From S012-109 sp964425105 (GTDB taxonomy: Bacteria; Pseudomonadota; Gammaproteobacteria; SZUA-140), in the NCBI GenBank assembly GCA_964425105.1, contig CAYRLE010000085.1, positions 1 to 11,164 of the forward strand: a DNA stretch of 11,164 nt, given 5' to 3'. Of this stretch, positions 4,970 to 11,164 are shown in pieces. Position numbers and translations under genes: made by a program. Numbering within the stretch: the first letter of the stretch is position 1; every line of letters begins with the position of its first letter. The notes beneath the pieces are model-generated. The model did not search any database, was not told the origin of the DNA, and was given only the letters and a program-made list of their open reading frames with translations.

Positions 4970-5022
4970 ATCAGGGTGGGGTGTTTTTTCCAAAATTTGT
5001 GCGGCAGGCGTAGGGGAGGGGT

Positions 5023-5901
5023 TTAGCGCTTCACCAGTCCCAGCAGATACTGGCCGTAGCCGTTGTTCTGCATGGGGGCGGCGAGGCGTTGTACCTGTTC
5101 GGCGTCGATGTAGCCCATGCGGTAGGCGATTTCCTCGGGACAGGCGATCTTCAGGCCCTGGCGTTGTTCGATGATTTCGATGAAGGTGGCGGCCTGTTGC
5201 AGGGATTCGTGGGTGCCGGTGTCCAGCCAGGCGGTGCCGCGGCCCATGAGTTCCACCTGGAGTTGGCCCTGTTGCAGATAGGCGATGTTGACGTCGGTGA
5301 TCTCCAGTTCGCCGCGGGCCGAGGGGCGCAGGCCGCGGGCGATGTCCAGCACCTGGTTGTCGTAGAAGTAGAGGCCGGTGACGGCGTAGTGGGACTTGGG
5401 GTGGGCGGGTTTTTCCTCCAGGCCGATGGCCTTGCCGCCGGGCTCGAATTGCACCACGCCGTAGCGTTGCGGGTCCTTCACGTAGTAGCCGAATACCGTG
5501 GCGCCCTGCTGGCGGGCGGCGGCCTGCTGCAGGCGCTGCGCCAGGCCGTGGCCGTAGAAGATGTTGTCCCCCAGCACCAGGGTGACGTTATCAAGGCCCA
5601 CGAAGTCGCGGCCGATGATGAAGGCCTCCGCCAGGCCCTTGGGTTCCGGTTGTTGGGCGTAGTGGAAGTCCATGCCCCACTGGCTGCCGTCACCCAGCAG
5701 TTCGCGGAAGCGCGGCAGGTCCACGGGGGTGGAGATGATCAGTGCTTCACGGATGCCCGCCAGCATCAGGGTGGACAGGGGGTAGTAGACCATGGGCTTG
5801 TCGTACACCGGCAGCAGCTGTTTGCTCACCACCCGGGTGAGGGGGTAGAGGCGGGTGCCGGAGCCGCCGGCGAGGATGATGCCCTTGCGCGCCGTGCTCA
5901 C
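5023..5901 (-). CDS. rfbA: Glucose-1-phosphate thymidylyltransferase
   Basis: RmlA makes dTDP-glucose from glucose-1-phosphate and dTTP, the entry step of the pathway and usually feedback-inhibited by dTDP-rhamnose. The 292-residue product is exactly family length. The signature GGSGTRLYPLTRVVSKQLLP spans residues 12-31. LVLGDNIFYG carries the metal-binding D112. EEKP, YAVTGLYFYD and RGTAWLDTGTHESL follow in order. The start is GTG at 5901-5899, overlapping the rfbB stop as GTGA; the frame extends upstream to 5994, but those residues lie inside rfbB and are not family-like. The overlap implies translational coupling to rfbB. Confidence 0.96.
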   Translation of the reverse strand: MSTARKGIILAGGSGTRLYPLTRVVSKQLLPVYDKPMVYYPLSTLMLAGIREALIISTPVDLPRFRELLGDGSQWGMDFHYAQQPEPKGLAEAFIIGRDFVGLDNVTLVLGDNIFYGHGLAQRLQQAAARQQGATVFGYYVKDPQRYGVVQFEPGGKAIGLEEKPAHPKSHYAVTGLYFYDNQVLDIARGLRPSARGELEITDVNIAYLQQGQLQVELMGRGTAWLDTGTHESLQQAATFIEIIEQRQGLKIACPEEIAYRMGYIDAEQVQRLAAPMQNNGYGQYLLGLVKR

Positions 5902-6977
5902 GACTGGCCGCCCCCGGCCTGCAGTCCCAGGCGCTCGCCGCGGTAGGCGCCGGAGGTGACCCGCTGGCACCAGTCGCGGTGGCCCAGGTACCACTGCACG
6001 GTCTTGCGCAGGCCGCTCTCGAAGGTCTCGGCCGGCTGCCAGCCCAGTTCGCGCTGGATCTTGCCGGCGTCGATGGCGTAGCGCCGGTCGTGGCCGGGGC
6101 GGTCCGCCACGAAGGTGATGAGGCGCTGATAGTCGTCTTCGCCGGGGGCCAGTTCATTCAATAAGGAGCAGAGGGTGTTGACCACGTCGATGTTGGTCAT
6201 TTCGTTGTGGCCGCCGATGTTGTACACCTCGCCGGGGCGGCCTGCCTCCAGCACGCGCTGGATGGCACGGCAGTGGTCGATGACATAGAGCCAGTCGCGG
6301 ATGTTCTGGCCATCGCCGTAGACCGGCAGGGGCTTGCCCGCCAGGGCGTTGAGGATCATCAGGGGAATGAGCTTCTCCGGGAACTGGTAGGGGCCGTAGT
6401 TGTTGGAGCAGTTGGTGGTGAGCACCGGCAGGCCGTAGGTGTGGAAATAGGCCCGCACCAGGTGGTCGGAGGCGGCCTTGGAGGCGGAGTAGGGTGAGTT
6501 GGGGGCGTAGGGGGTCTGCTCGGTGAAGTAGCCGTCCTCGCCCAGGGAGCCGTAGACCTCGTCGGTGGAGACGTGCAGGAAGCGGAAGTTGTCCCGCGCC
6601 GCGCCCGTCAATGCCTGCCAGTGGGCGCGCACCGCCTCCAGCAGCTCGAAGGTGCCCAGTACGTTGGTGTGGATGAAGTCGCCGGGGGCGTCGATGGAGC
6701 GGTCCACATGGGACTCGGCGGCGAAGTTGACCACGGCGCCGGGGCGGTGTTCCGTGAGCAGGCGCCGCACCAGGGCGCGGTCGCGGATGTCCCCCTCGAC
6801 AAAGATGTGGCGTGGGTCCCCGCGCAGGGGCGCCAGGGTGTCCAGGTTGCCGGCGTAGGTGAGGGCGTCCAGGTTGACGATGGTGAGGCCCATTTCGCGC
6901 TTGAGCCGGTCGAGGACGAAATTGCCGCCGATGAAGCCGGCGCCGCCAGTGACCAGGAGTGTCTGCAGTTGGGGCAT
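5898..6977 (-). CDS. rfbB: dTDP-glucose 4,6-dehydratase
   Basis: RmlB converts dTDP-glucose to dTDP-4-dehydro-6-deoxy-glucose using tightly bound NAD. The 359-residue product has the extended SDR layout: TGGAGFIGGNF at residues 10-20, the catalytic TDE within STDEVYG (T138, D139, E140), and Y163/K167 in YSASK. NNYGPYQFPEKLIP and the substrate-binding DWLYVIDHC region follow. It is the first gene of the rhamnose cluster and is transcribed away from rpsU. The ATG at 6977-6975 is the family start. The stop overlaps the rfbA GTG. The ~85-nt leader contains a GC-rich hairpin (7016-7021 with 7025-7030). Confidence 0.97.
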   Translation of the reverse strand: MPQLQTLLVTGGAGFIGGNFVLDRLKREMGLTIVNLDALTYAGNLDTLAPLRGDPRHIFVEGDIRDRALVRRLLTEHRPGAVVNFAAESHVDRSIDAPGDFIHTNVLGTFELLEAVRAHWQALTGAARDNFRFLHVSTDEVYGSLGEDGYFTEQTPYAPNSPYSASKAASDHLVRAYFHTYGLPVLTTNCSNNYGPYQFPEKLIPLMILNALAGKPLPVYGDGQNIRDWLYVIDHCRAIQRVLEAGRPGEVYNIGGHNEMTNIDVVNTLCSLLNELAPGEDDYQRLITFVADRPGHDRRYAIDAGKIQRELGWQPAETFESGLRKTVQWYLGHRDWCQRVTSGAYRGERLGLQAGGGQS

Positions 6978-7061
6978 GGGTGTCTGTTGCTCGGTGCTGG
7001 GTTGTCTGGGTGTTTGCCGGGCCGCCCGGCGGGCTGTTCAAGAATGGGGCGGCGTTGTCCG

Positions 7062-7088
7062 ATTATAATTCGATGATAAGCGGTTCAA
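7062..7088 (-). promoter_or_regulatory. Candidate rfbB promoter
   Basis: A consensus -10 TATAAT lies at 7067-7062 on the - strand. A TTGAAC (7088-7083) lies 15 bp upstream, a short spacer and a partial -35. Transcription would start near 7055, about 80 nt before rfbB. The same bases also read TATAAT on the + strand (7064-7069), but I found no -35 for that direction. Confidence 0.5.
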
Positions 7089-7093
7089 ACGCT

Positions 7094-7122
7094 TTGCAAT
7101 TCGCAAAAAGAAACGATATCAT
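7094..7122 (+). promoter_or_regulatory. Candidate rpsU operon promoter
   Basis: TTGCAA (7094-7099) and TATCAT (7117-7122) are separated by 17 bp. The predicted start near 7129 gives a leader of about 36 nt before rpsU. It lies immediately next to the divergent rfbB promoter. Confidence 0.6.
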
Positions 7123-7164
7123 CTCCCGTTCTTTGCTGCAATCCAAGAGAAGAGAGTTAGATTT

Positions 7165-7383
7165 ATGCCCCATGTGCGTTTGAGAGATAATGAACCCTTT
7201 GAAGTCGCCCTGCGGCGCTTCAAGCGTATCTGTGAGAAGACGGGCGTGCTGTCCGAGATCCGCCGCCGCGAGTATTACGAAAAGCCCACTTCGGTGCGCA
7301 AGCGCAAGGCCGCTGCCGCCGTGAAGCGTCAGCAGAAACGGACCTCCATGGAGAGGAACCGCCTGCTGCGTCCCAGCTACTGA
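7165..7383 (+). CDS. rpsU: Ribosomal protein S21
   Basis: The 72-residue basic protein reads MPHVRLRDNEPFEVALRRFK, then RICEKTGVLSEIRRREYYEK and a lysine/arginine-rich tail ending in RLLRPSY. This is a standard bS21, close to the usual 71 residues. S21 sits on the 30S platform near the anti-Shine-Dalgarno region and helps initiation. It is the first gene of the rpsU-yqeY-dnaG-rpoD operon. The ATG at 7165 follows a purine-rich GAGAG site. Confidence 0.98.
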   Translation: MPHVRLRDNEPFEVALRRFKRICEKTGVLSEIRRREYYEKPTSVRKRKAAAAVKRQQKRTSMERNRLLRPSY

Positions 7384-7449
7384 GCGACTGCTGCCGCTGC
7401 GCGCTGACGCCAGCGCCGGTGAGGCGATCGCTGCGAGGAGAGGCTGTCC

Positions 7450-7902
7450 ATGGCCGATGAGCTGAAACAGCGTATCCAGGAAGACATGAAAACCGCCATG
7501 CGCGGTAAGGATGCCCGGCGCCTGGGCGTCATCCGCATGATCATGGCGGCCATCAAGCAGCGCGAGGTGGACGAGCGCATCACCCTCGACGATGCCGAGG
7601 TGATCGCGGTGCTGGGCAAGATGGTCAAGCAGCGCCGCGACGCCCTTCAGCAGTTCCAGGCCGCCGGCCGCCAGGACCTGGCGGACCAGGAATCCTTCGA
7701 GCTGGACCTCATCCAGCAATATCTGCCCCCGGCCCTCGGCGACGAGGAACTGGACGCCCTCATCGAGGAGGCCATCCAGTCCAGCGGCGCCACCTCCCCC
7801 CGCGACATGGGCAAGGTCATGGGCCTGCTCAAGCCCCGCATCCAGGGGCGCGCCGACATGGGGGCGGTCAGCGCCCGGGTGAAGCAGCGCCTGGCGGGGT
7901 GA
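7450..7902 (+). CDS. yqeY: GatB/YqeY domain protein
   Basis: This 150-residue protein begins MADELKQRIQEDMKTAMRGK and contains LGVIRMIMAAIKQREVD, QQYLPPAL and GKVMGLLKPRIQGRADMGAV, the typical YqeY pattern. The domain resembles the tRNA-binding tail of GatB, but the protein's cellular role is not established. The ATG at 7450 has a GAGGAG Shine-Dalgarno upstream (7435-7440). It lies 66 bp after rpsU and before dnaG, a placement seen in many non-enteric proteobacteria, so it probably shares the rpsU transcript. Confidence 0.95.
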   Translation: MADELKQRIQEDMKTAMRGKDARRLGVIRMIMAAIKQREVDERITLDDAEVIAVLGKMVKQRRDALQQFQAAGRQDLADQESFELDLIQQYLPPALGDEELDALIEEAIQSSGATSPRDMGKVMGLLKPRIQGRADMGAVSARVKQRLAG

Positions 7903-7980
7903 TTTCACTGCCCGAACTGGCTTCTCTGTAACAGGGCGTGGCGGATGTGTTTCGTGGCACGGGCATCTGCTTGTCTTGGT

Positions 7981-8013
7981 GATGAGTAATGCGTAATGCG
8001 TAATGAGTGATGA
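7981..8013. repeat. Heptamer array, left arm
   Basis: About four and a half copies of a 7-bp unit follow each other (GATGAGT, AATGCGT twice, AATGAGT, GATGA). Read on the - strand the unit becomes NCATYAC, the same as the array at 8041-8075. The two face each other across 27 bp and could form a long imperfect hairpin between yqeY and dnaG. Confidence 0.75.
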
Positions 8014-8040
8014 AAAAAACTGCTCTTCGAGGCCTCTGAT

Positions 8041-8075
8041 CCATCACCCATCACCCATCACCCATTACCCCTCAC
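8041..8075. repeat. Heptamer array, right arm
   Basis: Five tandem heptamers: CCATCAC three times, then CCATTAC and CCCTCAC. It is complementary in unit to the left arm at 7981-8013. The remaining parts of the 251-bp gap (7903-7980 and 8076-8153) show nothing else that I can support, apart from a TACAAT at 8142-8147 with no convincing -35. Confidence 0.75.
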
Positions 8076-8153
8076 CAGCTTGCCCACCCGACGCCCGAGA
8101 CCCAGCATCTGCCGAATTCCCCGAGGCGTCCCCCTTTGCCGTACAATCCCCCC

Positions 8154-9890
8154 ATGGCCGGCCGCATCCCCCAGCAATTCATCGATGACCTCATCTCCCG
8201 CATCGACATCGTCGAGGTGGTGGACGCCCGGGTGCCGCTGCGCAAGGCGGGCAGGGACTATGTGGCGCGCTGCCCCTTTCACGATGAGAAGACGCCTTCC
8301 TTCACCGTCAGCCAGGAGAAGCAGTTCTATCACTGCTTCGGCTGCGGGGCCCATGGCACGGCCCTCGGCTTTCTTATGGAATACGACCACATGGATTTCC
8401 CCGAGGCGGTGGAGGAGCTGGCGGCGCGGGTGGGCATGGAGGTGCCGCGCGACAAGGCCGCCGCTGCTGATGCCCGCCAGGGGCCCGATCTCTACGGGGT
8501 GCTGAAGGAGGCGGCGGCTTGGTACCGCCGCCAGCTGCGCGAGCATCCCAAGGGGGAGGCCGCCATTACCTATTTAAAGGAGCGCGGCGTGAGCGGCGAG
8601 ACCGCCGCCGAGTTCGGGCTGGGCTATGCGCCCCCCGGCTGGGATCATCTATTGCCGGCCTTGGGCAAGGCGCACCGGCAGGCCCTGCTGGCCGCCGGGA
8701 TGCTCATCGAGAAGGAGGGGGGCGGCCACTACGACCGCTTCCGCGACCGCATCATGTTCCCCATCCGCGACCAGCGCGGGCGGGTGATCGCCTTCGGCGG
8801 CCGGGTGCTGGGGGACGATACTCCCAAATATCTCAATTCGCCGGAGACGGCGGTGTTCCACAAGGGGCGCGAGCTCTATGGCCTCTACGAGGCGCGCCAG
8901 GCCCTGCGCCATCTGGAGCGGCTGCTGGTGGTGGAGGGCTATATGGACGTGATCATGCTGGCCTGCCACGGCATCCGCTATGCCTGCGCCACCCTGGGCA
9001 CCGCTACCACCACCCAGCATGTGGAGCGCCTCTTCCGCCTGGTGCCGGAGGTGGTGTTCTGCTTCGACGGCGACCGCGCCGGGCGCGAGGCGGCCTGGCG
9101 GGCGCTGGAGCATACCCTGCCGGCCATGGGGGAAGGGCGCCAGGCGCGCTTCATGTTCCTGCCCGAGGGGGAGGACCCCGATAGTGTGGTGCGCCAGGAA
9201 AATCAAGCGGGTTTTGAGGCCCGGATTGAGAGCGCGGTCACACTTTCAGCCTTTTTTTATGACAATCTCTGCCTGCGTGTCGATACATCCAGTATCGACG
9301 GCCGGGCGCGGCTGGTGGAACTTGCCCGGCCTTATTTGTCTAAATTACCCCGTGGGGTGTTCCGGCACATGATGACCGAGCGCCTGGCGGAACTGGCGCG
9401 CCTGGACGGCCGCGCCCTGGCCGGGATGCTGGGCGAGGGTCCCGCCGGACGGCCGCAGCGCGCCGCGCAGCGGCCCCAGGGGGGCAAGGAGATGTCATTG
9501 GTGCGCCGCGCGGTGATCCTGCTGCTGCACCAGCCGGCCCTGGCCAAGGAGGCGGGTGATCCCGGAGAACTCCGCGGGCTGGATCTGCCGGGGGTGGATT
9601 TGTTGATCGAAATGCTTGAATTATTGCAGGAAAACCCTCACTTCAATACGGGAACCCTGCTGGAGCATTGGCGCGATCAGCGCTACGGTGCGCACTTGGC
9701 CAGACTGGCCCAGCAGGAGGAACATCTGAAGGCAGAGGACATGGTCCGCGAATTCGCCGATGTGCTGCAGCGACTCAGAGCGCAGCGCATCGTCCAGGAG
9801 ATCGAGACCCTGTACCGCAAGCCCTCCCTGGAGGAGGCGGACAAGCGCCGTTTGCAGGCGCTGCTGGCGGAGAAAAAGAAATCCGACTGA
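8154..9890 (+). CDS. dnaG: DNA primase
   Basis: DnaG makes RNA primers at the replication fork. The 578-residue product matches the usual ~580. The CHC2 zinc-binding motif is C40, H43, C61, C64. The Toprim core has E261 in VVEGYMDV and D305/D307 in FDGDRAG, the metal-binding acidic residues. The C-terminal 150 residues resemble the DnaB helicase-interaction domain and are less conserved. I chose the ATG at 8154 (MAGRIPQQFIDDLISRIDIV); a TTG at 8136 would add six residues. There is no Shine-Dalgarno, as expected for a poorly translated primase gene in this operon. Confidence 0.97.
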   Translation: MAGRIPQQFIDDLISRIDIVEVVDARVPLRKAGRDYVARCPFHDEKTPSFTVSQEKQFYHCFGCGAHGTALGFLMEYDHMDFPEAVEELAARVGMEVPRDKAAAADARQGPDLYGVLKEAAAWYRRQLREHPKGEAAITYLKERGVSGETAAEFGLGYAPPGWDHLLPALGKAHRQALLAAGMLIEKEGGGHYDRFRDRIMFPIRDQRGRVIAFGGRVLGDDTPKYLNSPETAVFHKGRELYGLYEARQALRHLERLLVVEGYMDVIMLACHGIRYACATLGTATTTQHVERLFRLVPEVVFCFDGDRAGREAAWRALEHTLPAMGEGRQARFMFLPEGEDPDSVVRQENQAGFEARIESAVTLSAFFYDNLCLRVDTSSIDGRARLVELARPYLSKLPRGVFRHMMTERLAELARLDGRALAGMLGEGPAGRPQRAAQRPQGGKEMSLVRRAVILLLHQPALAKEAGDPGELRGLDLPGVDLLIEMLELLQENPHFNTGTLLEHWRDQRYGAHLARLAQQEEHLKAEDMVREFADVLQRLRAQRIVQEIETLYRKPSLEEADKRRLQALLAEKKKSD

Positions 9891-9904
9891 TTGCCGCTAC
9901 AGGG

Positions 9905-9934
9905 TTCACAAGGCCGCTTGGCCTGTTATAGAAT
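9905..9934 (+). promoter_or_regulatory. Candidate rpoD promoter
   Basis: TTCACA (9905-9910) is followed by TATAGA (9927-9932, 16-bp spacer) or TAGAAT (9929-9934, 18-bp spacer). A small hairpin (AGGCC-GCTT-GGCCT, 9911-9924) lies in the spacer. This could give rpoD transcription independent of the rpsU promoter, as is known for this operon in other bacteria. Confidence 0.5.
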
Positions 9935-9981
9935 GACCAGTTATTTTTTGGAACGAAACGCGAGAGGGGTAGGAAAGGTAA

Positions 9982-11164
9982 ATGAAGCAAGAGCGTCAAT
10001 CACAGCTGAAATTACTCATCGCCAAGGGCAAGGAGCAGGGTTATCTCACCTATCGTGAGGTCAACGACTTTCTGCCCACCGATATCGTCGATCCCGAGCA
10101 GATCGAGGACATCATCGGGATGATCACCGATATGGGGATCACGGTGCAGGAGTTCGCCCCCGCCGCAGACAACATTCTTGTCAGTGATGCCGTCATCAAT
10201 GCCGACGAGGAAGTGGCCGAGGAAGCGGCCGCCGCCCTGGCCAGCGTGGACGCCGAGTTCGGGCGCACCACCGACCCCGTGCGCATGTACATGCGCGACA
10301 TGGGCACGGTGGAGTTGCTGACCCGCGAGGGCGAGATCCGCATCGCCAAGCGCATCGAGGCCGGGCAGCTGCAGATGCTGCAGGCCGTGGCCGACTACCC
10401 CGAGACCATCCGCATCCTGCTGGACACCTATCAGAAGGTGGCCAATGAGGAGATGCGCCTAGTGGACCTGAACACCGGCTACCGGGACCAGGACGAGGCC
10501 GCCGAGGCCGCAGCTGCCGCCAAGGCGGCCAATGCCGAGAATAGCGATGAGGCCGAGGAGGAGGAAGCCGAGGTGGTGGACACCGGTCCCGATCCGGAAG
10601 AGGCCCGCGTGCGCTTCGCCGAGCTGCAGAAGCTCTATGACAAGTACATCGCCGCGGCCGCCAAGCATGGCCAAGCCGACAAGCGCACCATCAAGGCGCG
10701 CAAGGAACTGGCCGACTGCTTCATGAACTTCAAACTCACCGCGCGCGTCATGGACATGCTGGTGAAGAATCTGCGCCACACCGTGGACCGCATCCGCGCT
10801 CAGGAAAAGATCATCATGTCGCTGTGCGTCAACAAGGCCCACATGCCGCGCAAGGACTTCATCACCACCTTTCCCGACAACGAGACCGACCTGGAATGGC
10901 TCACCAAGCAGATCGCCGGTGGCCACGACTATTCGCCGGTGCTGGAAGAGCACCAGGACGAGATCCTGCGCGCCCAGAAGAAACTCATCGCCATCCAGGA
11001 TGAGGCGGGCCTGAGCATCAACGAGATCAAGGACATCAACCGCAAGATGTCTATCGGCGATGCCAAGGCGCGCCGCGCCAAGAAGGAGATGGTGGAGGCC
11101 AACCTGCGCCTGGTGATCTCCATCGCCAAGAAGTACACCAACCGCGGCCTGCAGTTCCTGGATC
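9982..11164 (+). CDS. rpoD: RNA polymerase sigma factor RpoD, 5' part
   Basis: The open frame runs from ATG 9982 past the right edge (394 codons seen). It begins MKQERQSQLKLLIAKGKEQG, then YLTYREVNDFLPTDIV and QIEDIIGMITDMGI, which is sigma region 1.1. TTDPVRMYMRDMGTVELLTR is region 1.2. An acidic alanine- and glutamate-rich stretch (about residues 170-200) belongs to the non-conserved region. NLRLVISIAKKYTNRGLQFL near the edge is the start of region 2. This is the housekeeping sigma70 that directs RNA polymerase to -10/-35 promoters. AGGAAAGG just upstream is a strong ribosome-binding site. Regions 2.3 to 4 lie beyond the window. Confidence 0.98.
   Translation, partial: MKQERQSQLKLLIAKGKEQGYLTYREVNDFLPTDIVDPEQIEDIIGMITDMGITVQEFAPAADNILVSDAVINADEEVAEEAAAALASVDAEFGRTTDPVRMYMRDMGTVELLTREGEIRIAKRIEAGQLQMLQAVADYPETIRILLDTYQKVANEEMRLVDLNTGYRDQDEAAEAAAAAKAANAENSDEAEEEEAEVVDTGPDPEEARVRFAELQKLYDKYIAAAAKHGQADKRTIKARKELADCFMNFKLTARVMDMLVKNLRHTVDRIRAQEKIIMSLCVNKAHMPRKDFITTFPDNETDLEWLTKQIAGGHDYSPVLEEHQDEILRAQKKLIAIQDEAGLSINEIKDINRKMSIGDAKARRAKKEMVEANLRLVISIAKKYTNRGLQFLD

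Noticed and set aside
5089..5946. 285-residue open frame on the + strand
   Set aside because: Antisense shadow of rfbA with low-complexity composition.
6154..7041. 295-residue open frame on the - strand
   Set aside because: It is an out-of-frame reading of rfbB, arginine- and proline-rich, with no motifs.
7063..7908. 281-residue open frame on the - strand
   Set aside because: Antisense to rpsU and yqeY, both of which are unmistakable.
7981..8075. CRISPR array
   Set aside because: The units are 7 bp, contiguous and without spacers.
8136..8153. Upstream TTG start for dnaG
   Set aside because: It adds six residues (MPYNPP) not typical of DnaG, and the ATG at 8154 begins the family sequence.

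Overview
The window is chromosomal DNA of a high-GC gammaproteobacterium. The right half carries the rpsU-yqeY-dnaG-rpoD macromolecular-synthesis operon on the + strand. Its RpoD N-terminus is close to the enterobacterial/pseudomonad type and is followed by an acidic spacer. The extra GatB/YqeY gene between rpsU and dnaG suggests Pseudomonas-like or purple-sulphur-like lineages rather than enterics. I cannot name the species.

The left half is transcribed from the - strand, divergently from rpsU. It holds the four dTDP-L-rhamnose genes in the order rfbB (6977-5898), rfbA (5901-5023), rfbC (3514-2951), rfbD (2118-1210). Only rfbB and rfbA keep the tight overlapping arrangement. Every other junction is occupied by small toxin-antitoxin (TA) modules in the same orientation: vapBC and brnTA between rfbA and rfbC, parDE between rfbC and rfbD, and a BrnT-like/CopG pair plus hicBA after rfbD. 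The TA genes look AT-richer than the rfb genes, which suggests later acquisition.

The left edge records a rearrangement. Bases 47-183 are a second, roughly 85% identical copy of the last ~45 codons of rfbD. It is fused directly to a hicA gene cut off just before its catalytic histidine. The remnant's stop codon overlaps the start of the next gene (50 to the left edge), so the remnant is probably the original rfbD 3' end. The present rfbD tail and the TA modules then look inserted ahead of it.

A second theme is decay. All five antitoxins look intact, but four of the five toxins look damaged: VapC has lost acidic active-site residues, BrnT has a one-base frameshift in a homopolymer, the BrnT-like toxin has a stop codon six codons into its best reading frame, and HicA is truncated. 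ParE looks whole. Short repeats bracket two of the modules: 23-bp inverted repeats around brnTA and 18-bp direct repeats around the BrnT-like/CopG pair.

RhaA-D products (RfbA, RfbB, RfbC, RfbD) would together make dTDP-L-rhamnose for surface polysaccharide. RpsU, DnaG and RpoD supply translation, replication-primer and transcription initiation functions. A 251-bp gap before dnaG holds two opposed arrays of a heptamer.
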